This document shows, in pieces, positions 44,691 to 56,520 of a DNA stretch of 64,000 nucleotides. The translations under genes were made by a program, and so were the position numbers. The first letter of the stretch is position 1, and each line of letters opens with the position of its first letter. Source of the stretch: Adiantum capillus-veneris (Eukaryota; Streptophyta; Polypodiopsida; Polypodiales; Pteridaceae); the NCBI GenBank assembly GCA_014529385.2, contig CM043963.1, positions 7,239,001-7,303,000 on the forward strand, in the 5' to 3' direction. A model generated the notes under the pieces. That model was not told the DNA's origin and made no database searches. It worked only from the letters and a program-made list of their open reading frames with translations.

Positions 44691-44814
44691 ACCTTCTGAG
44701 GGTGGTACTTTGAAAAAAGAGGATTGTATTCATGATAGGTCAGTACAAGACAAGGCATATGTACCAGAGCCTTTTCCATAGGAGTTATTTGAACCCTTTG
44801 GATGGGATCAAATA

Positions 44815-45490
44815 TTGGCGACTCTTGACATCTGTGTGAATGAGGTGACCCTGACTAAATGTTGCGATGAAGATGGGTATGATATAACTCCATTATTCAC
44901 AATAAAGGTGTTGAAGGAAGCTAACGAGGGTTGTGAGTGTGAAAGCAGAAAAGGTGAAACAGATAGCTACACCGTGGAGCATGATGCCAAAGTGCACATG
45001 AAAGAAGCAGAGAAATGACCAGAATATGTCATCATTGACATACCTAAAGAATCAATAAAAGGTGTTTCAAAAAAGCCGAGTCCAAAAAAAGTGTAAATGA
45101 AAGTAGATGAAGGACAAAATTTTTCAAGTTCAATGAAAAATCTTCAACAAACACAAGATCAAGAGAAGAACATGGGTAAGGAAGAAGATCAACTGTCTCC
45201 TACGACGATCAAATTCAACATATGCAGAGAAACAAGACTCAAAATCACATGTTCAACTATGATAGATCCAGAAGCAACAAAGAATCTAATGACTTATGGA
45301 ACGTGGATAATGGTGGAAAAGCCACCAATCACCGCGCTAGAGAATATCGTATACACAAGTTAAAAAATGTTGATTCCTAGCTTCGGAGTGGCAGAAGCTG
45401 TATTCAAGTTGAGTACTGGGGAGTATAAGGATACTTTTCACATAATCGACTCCCATCACATGAAAGAGAGTATGGTCCTGACAGAAAGCT
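44815..45490 (+). pseudogene. Element 1 second protease-like domain (PR2), degenerate
   Basis: After DICVNEVTLTKCCDEDGYDITPLFTIK, the reading IKFNICRETRLKITCSTMIDPEATKNLMTYGTW and PSFGVAEAVFKLSTGEYKDTFHIIDSHHMKESMVLTES lines up with the element 2 domain at 56.1-56.5 kb. The D-T/S-G triad reads DPE here. Stops near 45,016 and 45,361 break it. Confidence 0.45.
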
Positions 45491-45499
45491 AGAGAAACA

Positions 45500-46714
45500 T
45501 CTTCTTTCAACCACAAGGAAAATCTTTAGCAAAAACACCATCAAAAATCCCCAAAGCACCAATGCAAAGATGGAGCAATCAACCATCACGGAAAAAGGTA
45601 AAGCAAAGGTAAACACTGAAGTATATCAACCTCGCAAGACGACTTTACCTTCAATGAGACAATATCAAACTTCCAATGAAGCTTCTACATCAAAAGCCAA
45701 ACCATCAACAATGCAATGGAAACCAAAGCACAAAGTCTACCAACAAAAGTTTCCATTAGAAAACACATCCAAAAGAAGCCAAAAAATGTCAACCAAGTAT
45801 TGGTATCCAAAGAGCACATCAAAGTCAAAGACCCATTTTGGATACATAAAGCACGAGTTCAACCACAACAACAAAAGGTGACAGGGTGGGAAGCATCAAA
45901 TGAGTCAATCACTGCTCAAGGCTACTTCCAAGGAAACACTAATATTTGGGCCAAAAAGCCTAAAGTAACAGCCTGGATCTACTTTCCTCAACCAAGGAGT
46001 TTTACACCGAACAAGATGCACTATAAACGCAAGACAAACAACTCAAATAGGAGAAAGAAAAACCACAAAAGGCAGAAGAAAAGACCTTCCAAGCAAGAAA
46101 TGTGGCAAGTTTGGGTTCCAAATTCATACTTCAGCGAAGCTACCCAACACAAACAGGTGAATCAGCGGATGATTCCAATCAAGCTACTTGAAGCACAATA
46201 ATTTTATGAAGGTAACACACAAATATGGTAACCAAAAATTCTAGCTCAACCTGGAACAACAAAGATCAATCAAGAAGTACAAGGCTCTACAAAGGAACAC
46301 ACAATCAACAGGAAAAGCCAACAACCAGTGACCACTGATAGTGCTAAGAACTCTAGATGGATACCTCGTCTTCAGCTACAAAAGCAAGTCTTTTACAAAG
46401 AAAATCATCAAATATGGATACCGAAGCCTAGTGTCAATCAAGCCAAAGCAGAAGAGAAAATTCCAAAGACAATCACACAAGGACAAAAAACAAGATGGGT
46501 TGCAAATTTGCTTGTGGAAGCTCAATCACAAAGAACCCACACACAAATTCAATGGGAGATAAAGCAACAACTACATCAGTCCCTACAAGAGCTAAAAGAC
46601 TTGTTTCACAAAGTTGTACCAACATACGACAAGCAAGTCAAGAGGAGCCAAAGTTTACCAACCTACTCGACAAAATGGTGGCATCCAAAGACCAACACAA
46701 TGGAAGAGGCCTAA
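45500..46714 (+). pseudogene. Element 1 basic WxPK-repeat region
   Basis: A Lys/Gln-rich, Tyr/Trp-spaced reading with recurrent Trp motifs: KPKVTAWIYFPQ, MWQVWVPNSYF, SRWIPRLQL, QIWIPKPSVN, TRWVANLL and KWWHPKTNT. Frames shift several times (main frames 45,716-46,201 and 46,328-46,714). The same motif type (IWVPK, VWVPK) is in element 2 at 56.6 kb. Function is unknown; nucleic-acid binding is a guess from composition. Confidence 0.5.
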
Positions 46715-47833
46715 ATCTCTAGAACTTATGGAATTGGGTTTCTGGCCTTGAACAGATAAGTCCAAGTCGCCATTAAAAATACATGGCATAAAAGTTAGAG
46801 TCGGGAAGCTAAGCCACTAAATGAGCGAGGTGTTAGTCCCAAACCTTCATGTAATATTCTCTGTGGTCGAAGAGTCTTAGTTATTCTAGGTAGTGCTCAA
46901 GCTGGAAGAGTTGAACATAATTATGTTGTGTCGCTCATGCGGATATAGGTGAGCATAAGAGTCAAAGTCATTGTACTATAGTGGTAAGTGGAGGAGGATG
47001 TCCAAAACACACTCACGCACTTAGCACAGTGAGGAATGAGTGGAGAAGCTTGAAAACCCTTCTTGGAAATGTGGAAGTTATTGAGATATCCTTTGATGTC
47101 ACATGAGCTACATTTGTTCCTTGAAGCACCCATCAACTCCATTTCTTACACTACATGCTTTTGCTTGACAACTTTCTTGTATACATATATAATTGGCACT
47201 TGCATTAGACACTCTTCCTTTGTTTCTCCCAAGCACTCACCTTGCATGATAGGTACTACAATTCCAAATGCTCAACTTCAATAAGAGCGTATAGCAAAGG
47301 TACTTTTTTCCACCAGTTTTTTTCCCTTTGGTCATCCAGGTTTTAGACCCTTATCTAGAATCACATCATCTTCTTGTATATATTCCTTCTACATCAGGCT
47401 ACCCAAATCAATGACTTGGACTAGAAACTGCTGGTCTCCATATGGTTACCAAGAAAACCTTTGATCTCCAAGGTGAACAACAACGCTCCACCAAACAATG
47501 GAAAGACAAAGAATGGCCTACAATGACAAGAAATGACAAATTCCGCAAGAGAGTCATCAACAACAATCAATAGTAGCTCACATAGTCCTTCAACATTGGC
47601 TACCTATTGTGGAGAACTCAAATTGTAATGGACGTTTAACACAAACGCATCATAAATTCCACGCAACAAAGAGGATCAGTTCTACAAGCTCAGACAAATC
47701 AACATCCATCTTTACGGTGGCTAAGACTGGCAACAAAGAGGTGACTGCACATCAAGAAGAAAAGTTGCCTCAAAAATCAAAGATCAAAGATCAAATCAGG
47801 TATCAACAACATGGTAGATATGAATCACTCACG
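46715..47833. other. Element 1 3' untranslated part
   Basis: No credible gene. Around 47,450-47,600 there is a segment (caatggaaagacaaagaatgg..) that resembles 63,850-63,940 at the right edge of the window. Confidence 0.55.
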
Positions 47834-47844
47834 AAAGGGGGGAG
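47834..47844 (+). other. Polypurine tract before LTR B
   Basis: aaaggggggag directly precedes the TGTTAA start of LTR B. It shows that LTR B serves as the 3' LTR of what lies to its left. Confidence 0.8.
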
Positions 47845-48750
47845 TGTTAACACGAACACCATTTTTTGGAGTTCTCCTTGTAAAAAAATTATTGTTTTGA
47901 TAAATCGGGAATATTGTAACTCCTATTTTCTTGGTAAACTTTGTAATTAATGAGCCAGGGCTACAAGCATCCAGATTGTATCAACCAGTCAATTCCCAAC
48001 TTTGGTAGAACTCTAGATTATTAGTTTTGACCACCCAAAAACCTTGGCTAAGGTATAAAAGCCAATTTTTGTAAGTTTTTTTAAAGTTTTGGATAAGAAA
48101 TACACAGCGTGAGCTAAAGACGCTCACTTATCTCCTTCTCGCGCTTCCTACTCTCTTCCCGGTTGTCACATTGCTAATGTGTTTTTTGCATTGCAATCGC
48201 AGGTAAGAGCTCTATGCATTGACGTAAGCCATTCACAGTATTTCGTAGCTTTTGGCGTCGCCAACCCACGGCCTAATTTCATCATAACTAGGAATTTACA
48301 CTTTTAAATTGAAAACTAAGCATAGGCGGGTATTGGGGCATCATTGCTAATCATTTAGATGCATTCTGGGTTGAAAACGACTAGGTCAAAAATCCACTAC
48401 TATTAATAATCGCAATTTTGGAACTTGACCTAAAGTGGGGTTTGAGACCATAAGCATATGTGCTTAGGTCTTATAAACTTGTCCTAGAAGTTTCGTCACT
48501 TTTGGATGTCATTGATGTTGTAACGGATGTGAATTGTTTGGCGATGAGTGATTGGCTTTTGGCAATTTCAGTCACTTGAGTGTAGCTTCAGTTAGATGCG
48601 AGTTGTTAGTTGTTTTCCGAGAGATTAACAACCTCTTGTAGCCTCTATGCACTAGTCGAGTCAGTTTCGTCCCATGGTTTGACAAATTAATTGTGGTTCT
48701 CGCTAATACTGCAATAAGATAGGATGCTGAAGTTAGACATGCGTCCCACA
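47845..48750 (+). mobile_element. LTR copy B (complete, 906 bp)
   Basis: It begins tgttaacacg and ends gcgtcccaca, so it has TG..CA ends. The TATA box tataaaa is at 48,054-48,060. It aligns with LTR A (48,096 onward) and with LTR C. It has a polypurine tract on its left and a primer site on its right, and so is shared by element 1 and element 2. Confidence 0.93.
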
Positions 48751-48752
48751 TT

Positions 48753-48770
48753 TGGCGCCGCTGTCGGGGA
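48753..48770 (+). other. Primer binding site of element 2 (tRNA-Asp)
   Basis: tggcgccgctgtcgggga, followed by tcga, matches the complement of the plant tRNA-Asp 3' end apart from two changes. It starts three bases after LTR B. Confidence 0.9.
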
Positions 48771-48774
48771 TCGA

Positions 48775-49453
48775 AGAGACCTAAACTAGAGAAAAACACG
48801 AGCGTCTTGTGTAGTTGTCCTTTAACTTCCTTTAGGTTCGCCTAGAGTTCAAAACTTTCTTTTAGAAACCGCATAGCTTAAGATTGTCGTCTTTTGTTGT
48901 GTAGAGGTAGCTTGGAAGTAATCGTACTTGCCGAGTACCTTTAGGACTGTAGGATTGTAGATTTAAATTAGGATTTGGAGAATGATTGGTAGACGAGACA
49001 AGTCTTAAAATCAAGACTCTGAAAAACTTTATAAAAAAAACGAGAAAACGAGTGTTGTGGACACTTTCCACAAACCCCATTGCATGAGAATCTAGGAGTA
49101 GGGTAAGTAGGATCCGAGGTGGATTTCAAAACATTGCTCACTCCCAACGAATCATTTGTGAGTTGTTTATGTAAAGTTGCAGAATTTCAGGTCTACGGCT
49201 AGAAATAGCTTGAAAAGACTCGAATTCACTCAATCCGACTGGAGAGTAAGCCTAAGAGTTGTCCGAACCAGTGGGTAAGCTCAAAGACACTTCCAGGTAA
49301 AAATTTCAAGAAGTTGACCAAAACTCATATTATTTACTTTCTTTTATATATTTTAGGCCAAATTAAGTTTTGACTTGATTTATAGGCTTAAAAAACATTA
49401 TAAAAAGACCGTCTGTGAGAAAATTGCAAAAAAGTACTCATTTCAAGCCTAAA
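48775..49453. other. Element 2 leader, proximal part
   Basis: No credible ORF. A purine-rich stretch with a half palindrome (tattattta, near 49,328) precedes the array. Confidence 0.5.
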
Positions 49454-50338
49454 GTTAATAATCACGATTATTAACTTTCTGCTCTAAATTGACCAAGGTT
49501 CATACCATTGACTCATTGCATGTGTACAAACAACTTTTGTAAAGGCCCAAGAGATTTGGATCACTAAACTGGCAAAAAACTGGGTAAAAACTTAAAGTTT
49601 GTACTTACTTTTTGAATCTTGAGTATAAATTTAGGAATGAATTGTCCAAACTTGTTGAAATTTGATTCATAGACTTATGTTGATGTGATAAACATGTGTA
49701 CATGCTCAAATGACCAAAAATTTGTAACAAATTGTCAAATGTAAATAATCGTAATTATTAATATCTGCCCTATTTTTGAACTTTTTTGACCAAGTTGGCA
49801 TAGCACTAGCTTTACCATATTGTAATAAGCCCCTAAACCAGATTTGGTAAGATTTGGACCACTGGAGTGAAATTTGTGACTAAAACTGTAAAAATAGTCT
49901 GCGGACAGATAAATGATGACCATTTGACCAAAAATTGTCTAAACTTGATGAAAATTGGCTATGACCTTAACTTAAGGTGCTTAAAAGATCTGTGTCAATG
50001 TTGGGACAAAAACTTGCAAAAATTTAGCTAAAGTAAATAATCATGATTATTTACATCTGCTTCAAAACTTGATGATTTTGCAAATTTGAGTATACCACAA
50101 GGTTAAGCACATCAAGTAGACCCCACAAATCAATTTTGGTGAAATTTGGACAACAAAAGTGAGACTTAAGCCAGATTCTTGAAATCAGAGTCTGCGGACA
50201 CGAAACAGTTGGTAAACTTGAACAAATTTTTTCCAAACTTATTGAAACTTGTTCAAGGGCTTTAACAAGTTGTATACTTGCCAAACCTATCAAAAAAGTG
50301 CAAAAATTTGACAAAAGTAAATAATCGTGATTATTTAC
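49454..50338. repeat. Leader array of GTAAATAATCG-type palindromes, element 2
   Basis: Four 22-bp palindromes, each of two 11-bp arms based on gtaaataatcg, start at 49454, 49741, 50033 and 50317, with spacings of 287, 292 and 284 bp. Arms vary between gttaataatc and gtaaataatc. The DNA between copies shares pieces such as gtgaaatttggac and gcaaaaatttg. There is no ORF. Confidence 0.92.
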
Positions 50339-50893
50339 TTTTGCTATCCATAGACATTATTGTGGACTTTTGGGCTTATACAGTGTTAAACCAGCATAAT
50401 ATAAAGCCACATGACAATTTTGGGTTCAATCGGATCAAAATTAGTACAGATAGACTCAGTTTACAGGTTGCAGATTAGACCTTTGAATTTGCTAAAGGTG
50501 AATCCGAAAGTCAAAATTTTGACTTTCATAGCACGATTTGAAGTGATACACAGAGACCAATCACGAGAGTTCTCAAGAGCTCTACTGTCTTTATAGAAGA
50601 ATAGCTAAGTTGATCAAATTTGTACAGGAATCAGGTTGCAGACGACGAATCAGTGGCTTGACAGAAAGTTGCAATCGAATCAAATGGAAATTGACGACAA
50701 GTCAATCCAAGGTGAGTACTCTATCCAGGGCTTCTTAAGTCTTTATGAACCTTAGATTTGGTCGTGTACTAGAAAATCAAGGTCTATTCAAAGAAACCTC
50801 CAGTAGAGTATCTACCGAAGGAAGCGTGAATCAAGGCAATTCCTTGCACACAATTCCTGAAGAAGCCTCACTTTTTCAGATTCAACATCCAAA

Positions 50894-51208
50894 ATGTCTT
50901 TTTACTTGACTTGCTCGAAAACCGGAACGACAATGCGCTATAAGCATATACTCTCTTTTTACAAGACTAATCGTCATGGAGCCCAGGTTTACTTGGACCC
51001 TAACAAGGAGTATGCTATTCGCATTGATCACCATGGTATTGAGTTTGAAGAAGAAGTCAGGGCAAACAAACAAGGAAAAATGTACATAGATCAAAACGAA
51101 ACTCAGTATGTACAAGTCAAAAATCCTAATGTGGTAGACAAATGGGGGTTAGAAGTAAACACTATAATCCCAGATATGCCAGCAAAAGAAGGACCACCAA
51201 CTTTATAA
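50894..51208 (+). CDS. Element 2 first ORF, unknown protein upstream of gag
   Basis: 104 codons (MSFYLTCSKTGTTMRYKHILSF..). The middle part (YLDPNKEYAIRIDHHGIEFEEEVRANKQG) is acidic. It has no recognised domain. It holds the same position as the 41,329-41,739 ORF of element 1, in front of gag. Confidence 0.45.
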   Translation: MSFYLTCSKTGTTMRYKHILSFYKTNRHGAQVYLDPNKEYAIRIDHHGIEFEEEVRANKQGKMYIDQNETQYVQVKNPNVVDKWGLEVNTIIPDMPAKEGPPTL

Positions 51209-51509
51209 TTCGAAGGATACGATCAAGTAGATTTGAAGCCTTTGAAACGGCTTAGTACGGATAATACTCGGATCGGATTTTCTATTGTTGGGAAGATAGA
51301 AACATAAAAGATCTTTTGTGGACTTCTCATGCCAGGCCAAGACAATTAACAGCCATGAAGATCATCTATATCTTCAAGATCAAAGATAAGGGATCTGCAA
51401 ATCTACCAACTTACCTGTTTAGTGATTGTTATAACAACAACTTCGTATGATGACTCCTGAGGAGGTAGAAAAAACCAAATACTAGGGGTATTCCATACGG
51501 GATTGGATC

Positions 51510-52492
51510 TTGGGTCAAAGACCAGAAACCACTCCAAGAGACGAACATTATGAGAGATCATCTGAGAGTAATGTGAAGAAACCAGAAACCACCTCATCAC
51601 GTAGAAAACGGGGTGACACTAAGGCCAGTCCAGGGCTACATGAGTCACTATTTCCAACAGATTGGTTTGAAGGACTCGGAACACGACCAACTTCCAGAAG
51701 ACCTGGAGTTGAACCAAATAGACGTGTCAGACCAGCTGAGTTTCAAAAATGTGTCAGAAAATACAGTGGATCAGGGGATCCATATGACCACATAGCAAGC
51801 TTTAAGCAAGTGCTAAGGGCAGAGCGTATATTCAATTTCCATACTCAACTCGATGGGTTTGGAATGACATTAGAAGGAAAAGCTGTGACATGATTCCAAA
51901 ACATTTCACCAAGGTCAATCATGGACTTGAACATATTAGCTCAAGGATTTGTAGCTGTTTGTTCCAAAATGGGGATTAAACATAATACAATAGCTCAAAT
52001 CTACAGCTTTAAATAGAAATATGGTGAATCTGTGAGGGATTGTGCAACTCGAATGAAATAATACATTGCCAGATGCCCAGAAATGGAGATACCTGCAGAA
52101 GAACGACTTGTATCTTTATTTCTGGAGGGACTGCTAAACAAAGTACTTCTATACTCTATAGTAAAAAGCATACCACCCTAGAAGCGTGTGTGTCTAATGC
52201 TATTGACCTAGGAGACAATTGCGAGATCTTCAATGAAGAGGATGTCCCTAAGGATAATCAAAGTGAGAAAATAGCATCTACAAAACCAGCACAAGTGGGA
52301 ATGGCTGCTGCGGCACCACTCTCAGTCATAGAAGATATGCTAAAAAGGATGAACAACATGATGAAGAATATGCAAAAATCACCTATGAGAGGACCAGGAC
52401 AAGGGATACCTCCACAGGACAACCGATTAGGTCACAAAAATGGTTTTGACTTTCCAAACCAGAAATCAAGAAGACAAAAATGGTATAGATGA
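51510..52492 (+). pseudogene. Element 2 gag, broken
   Basis: The gag domain reads FQKCVRKYSGSGDPYDHIASFKQVLRAERIFNFHTQLDGFGMTLEGKAVT and then, after a TGA at 51,891, continues through GIKHNTIAQIYSF and YIARCPEMEIPAEERLVSLFLEGLLNK. After a shift, TTLEACVSNAIDLGDNCEIF and KNMQKSPMRGPGQGIPPQ follow. It is clearly homologous to the element 1 gag. Between gag and RT (52,500-52,828) there is no protease. Confidence 0.8.
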
Positions 52493-52828
52493 AAGAGAGA
52501 CACCAATATCGTGAAAACACGACCTATGTCATCAGTCTCCAGTAAAACACAATTCCTGATGCAGATAGATACTAATGATTGTATCAAGGACAAAATAACT
52601 GGTAGATATCCTTCAAAAAAAATTCAAAAATGTCTCAGACATCGAGAAAAACAAGGAAGGGAACTCAAGGAAAATTATAGAATAAGAAACCACTCATGGC
52701 CAGAGTCGAGCGGAAAAAGAAATATCAAGAGTTGAAAAAATCTCTAAAGGAGATATACACAACTGAAATGGAAACTAAGAAAACAAGGCGAATCTTACGA
52801 AGGGCCTGAAAACGCTAAAAGGGTAAAC

Positions 52829-53660
52829 TTGGCTGAACAAGGAGAAGAGCCTAGACCTGCTTACATTGCGAATGACCTGACAGAAGAAGAAGAAAAGATT
52901 TTGTTGAGCTTGTTAAAGGAATACCAGGATATCTTTACTTGGTCTTACAAGGATCTCAAGGGTGTTGATCCAAAAATCTGTCAACATACTATACCCATGA
53001 GAGATGATGCAAAACCAAGTAAATAAAGACATACACTTATAACGAAACATTTGCCAGGAAGATCAAAGAAGAGATTGAAAAACTAAAGGGAGCTGATTTC
53101 ATTTACAAAATTGAACACATAGATTGGGTGTCTCCAATTGTGGTAGTACTTAAGAAGAATGGGAAATTACAAGTGTGTTAATCTCAAAAAGGTGAATGCA
53201 GCTACCATTCGAGACAACTTTCCTCTTTCGATAACTGAGCATGTTTTAGAACGAGTGGCAGGAAAAGAAGCTTACAGATTCTTAGACGGCTTTTCGGGAT
53301 ACAATCAACTTTTGGTTGACCCAAAAGATCAACATAAAACTGCTTTTGCAACAGAATGGGGTATATTTGCCTATCAGGTTATGTCATTTGGATTAACTAT
53401 TTCTTCAACCACGTTTCAGAGATTGATGAGCCATGCTTTCAAGAGTATCTTCGAAAATTCTTAGAAGTATACATGGATAATCTATGCGTACATTCGTCAA
53501 TCCGGGCTGATCTTTTGAACACCTCAAAAGGGTATTCGAGAAATGTAGACTTTATAGGATTTTCTTAAATCCTGAAAAGTGCACATTCATGGAAAGACAA
53601 GGGAAAATTCTTGGAGATATAGTGTCTAAAAATGGCATAGCTACTGATATTGAAAAGATT
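52829..53660 (+). pseudogene. Element 2 reverse transcriptase
   Basis: The reading includes TEEEEKILLSLLKEYQDIFTWSYKDLKGVDP, a stop, then FARKIKEEIEKLKGADFI, WVSPIVVVLKKNGK, VNLKKVNAATIRDNFPLS, DGFSGYNQLLVDP, FGLTISSTTFQRLM and VYMDNLCVHS. The catalytic YMDD reads YMDN (53,470-53,481), which alone would disable the enzyme. Further stops and shifts are present. The lineage is plant Ty3/Gypsy close to G1 (shared FGLT, GHCGYYRRFI). Confidence 0.87.
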
Positions 53661-54330
53661 CATGTCTGCTGATGGGACATTGTGGATATTACCGACGGTT
53701 CATTGATATGTATGCTATAATTGCAAAACCCATGTATAGATTGATTACACACTTTGAGTGGACTGAGGCATGTAAAGAATCCTTCATGAAGCTAAAGCAA
53801 GCTCTAACCTCAACTCCAATATTGAAAGCACCAGATTGGGATAAGGTATTCCACGTACATGTAGATGCTTCAAACTTTGCTATTGGTTGTATACTAGCCC
53901 AACCAGGAGATAGAAAATTTAACTTTCCTATTTCTTATGCTAGCTGACAATTGAACATGACATAAAAGAATTACACCACCATCGAAAGAGAAGGACTAGG
54001 AATGATCTATGCCATTAAAAAGTATAGACATTACCTATTAGCCAACAAGTTTTTGTTCTTTGTGGACCACCAAGCTTTGTTGTATTTGGTCAACAAGCCT
54101 TGTAGCATAGGGAGAATTGTGAGATGGTTCATCATTCTTCTCGAATTTGATTTCACTGTGGTTGTAAGACAAGGCTCTACACATCAATGAGCAGATCATT
54201 TGTCAAGGATTGTTTCAGGGGAATTACCTAAAGGGGTAGACGATGATTTACCAGATGTCTATTTATTCTCCGTGGAAATGACACCTAGATGGTCGAAAAA
54301 CATTGTGTCATTGATGACAATAGCTCAAGT
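53661..54330 (+). pseudogene. Element 2 RNase H
   Basis: Thumb segment MGHCGYYRRFIDMYAIIAKPMYRL, then VFHVHVDASNFAIGCILAQPGD (catalytic Asp), YTTIEREGLGMIYAIKKYRHYLL (Glu), FFVDHQALLYLV (Asp) and ADHLSRIVSGELPKGVDDDLPDVY. Stops at 53,945 and 54,188. All four acidic sites can be found in the reading. Confidence 0.85.
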
Positions 54331-54349
54331 GGATTCACAAATACCACTT

Positions 54350-54612
54350 CTTATCACAATTGATTTAATCAAGCAATCGGCTATGTATCAATTACTAGCT
54401 GAAAGGCTATATAAAAGAAATCGGGACATGATATTGCTTTTATGCATTAACCCTGAAGAAAAGGAACAATACCTAAGTCAAGCACATGTTACCATAGTAG
54501 GACTTCACTTTGTGGAAGACCAAACTATGCAAAGAATCTTGCGACTTGGAATATTTTGGCCGACTATGAGGAGAGATGTTAGATCTTTTGTAAAAGATTG
54601 CCCTCAATGTCA
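54350..54612 (+). pseudogene. Element 2 extra H2C2 zinc module
   Basis: The reading AHVTIVGLHF..LRLGIFWPTMRRDVRSFVKDCPQCQ (54,483-54,610) is a full integrase-type zinc module, H-x6-H-x30-C-x2-C. It is placed before the linker WSNYLVTYLSSQTFPEDMSKCRQRA, upstream of the module normally used by the integrase. The G1 copy has the same arrangement. Confidence 0.75.
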
Positions 54613-54719
54613 AAAAAAACCACCCATTCCTCATGTAACATTGTTTCAATGTCACTTGTTCCTAAGTGGAGTAATTATCTGGTTACTTACTTATCAAGCC
54701 AAACATTTCCTGAGGATAT

Positions 54720-55967
54720 GAGTAAATGTCGTCAAAGAGCAATTGAAACTGAAGCAAGATACTATGCTCTTATTGGGAACCAATTATATCGGAGAGGTAA
54801 AGAACAACATTTGCGTCTTTGTGAAAATGAAAACAAGTATATTCTAATTATAGAACAAGCACATGTGGATTAGCTGGAGGTCACTTTTCTAATGAGACCA
54901 CCACAAGTGCAATCTTGATGGCAGGCATATGGTGGCCAACAATTTTTGCAGATGCCAAAGAATATGTTCGAAGATGTGATGCTTGTAAACGAGCAAAAAT
55001 GCCAAGACGAGTAGACAACGTGCCCTTAAGACCAATGATGGGAGCTAGAGCCTTCACAAAATGGGGTATAGATTTTGTTGGACCGATACAGCCACCTGCT
55101 TATAGAACCCAAGCTCAATATATCATTGTAGCTACAGACTATTTGACCAAGTGGGCCAAGGCTAAAGCAACTCAAAAGAATGATGCCAGAACCACTGCTG
55201 CATTCTTATATGAGTATGTATTCACGAGATATGGCCTGCCAATAGAGATTGTCAATGATCGGGGAACTCATTTGCTCAATGAGACAATAGAGTATTTGCT
55301 TTATGAGTTTATGGTCATCCATAACAAATCAGCTCCTTATCACCCACAAGCAAACGGACAAGCTGAGCATACGAATAAAATTCTTAGCTTAGTACTGACC
55401 AAAGTGGTTAGTTCAAGAAGGACAGACTGGGAAATGAACCTCCATGCTGCTCTATGGGCTTATCAAGTTTCATTCAAAATAGCTCTAAATGCTACACCCT
55501 TTAACCTTGTTTATGGTCTTGATGCCATACTACCAATAGAATTTCTACTGCCGACATTTAGGGTAGCACAGAATCTTGAATGGACTGGACATGAATTGTC
55601 AGAAAGACTTGAAGATTTGGAAAAGCTAGACATGCAAAGACTAACTGTTGTAGCTCATATCTATGCACAAAAGCGGAAACAAAAACAGTTTTTTGATTCC
55701 CACTTAATCACAAAAATCTTCAAAAAAGGGGACTTAGTTTTAGTCTATTCCCTTAAGCACCACATTCCAAAGTTTAAGAAAAAGGGAAACGGACCATTTA
55801 TCATTGAAGATGTATCTCCAAGTGGAGCAGTAAAATTGTCCACCCTAGATGGTGAACCAATGGCTAATTGGATTAGTGGATTTCGTTTAAAGAAATACAA
55901 TTTGCCACTAACCAATGCCTTGCTAGAGCGAATGCATGCAGCCAAACAAAGGAAGATCAAGCGATAG
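54720..55967 (+). pseudogene. Element 2 integrase
   Basis: Second zinc module (54,860-54,986; H..GGHF then x30 then CDAC), broken by a stop and a shift near 54,871. From 54,915 a single 350-codon frame holds the complete core: D53 in WGIDFVGP, D115 in VNDRGTH and E151 in NGQAEHTNK, spacing D-x35-E as in retroviral integrases. A GPY/F-type motif (KGNGPFIIEDV) follows, with a basic tail. No chromodomain is seen. This is the longest intact reading of the element. Confidence 0.9.
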
Positions 55968-56113
55968 CAGGTTATTGATGAAGCCCAAGAGGAAGCTAGA
56001 CTTCGGGTACTCAAGCGTAAAGCTGCTCTCAAGAATCAACAGATACCGATTCCCATCAATACTTTGGAAATAGATGATCGACAATGGTTATTACCTAAAG
56101 ACGCAATTTCCAG

Positions 56114-56520
56114 ATGACCGACTGGTTGGATGGAATGGATCTGCACAACAAAGTACAACTCACCAATCATAGCACCAATGCTTTGGTAGACACACGAGCT
56201 AGAGTGAATGCAGTCAATTATTCCACATACAAGAAGGCAACAAGTCAGGCATTGAAAGCAGGAATAGCGACAATCAAAGGATGCAACAAAAATCCAACTC
56301 CAACATTGGGAGTAGTCAACTTGAATGTGGTAGTACATGGAGGTTCATGTCCGCATCAGTTTGTATTCTTGCCAGATGAACACATGAATGAGACGATGAT
56401 TCTTGGAATTCCTTGGATGCGTAAATACAAAGCAGTATCAGATTGGGATAAAAATCAACTAAAGCTATCACCTAAAGGAGGGCAACTCATTGTTCCAATT
56501 GCACCAAGCAAGGAGGAATG
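56114..56520 (+). pseudogene. Element 2 protease-like domain downstream of integrase (PR2)
   Basis: In the 234-codon frame at 56,114-56,818, TNALVDTRARVNAVNYSTYKK aligns with the D-T/S-G-A region of retropepsins and MILGIPWMRKYKAVSDWDKNQLKL with their C-terminal ILG-x-PW block. The triad reads DTR. Retropepsins normally sit between gag and RT; here the domain follows integrase. It has no upstream protease partner in this copy. Confidence 0.62.
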
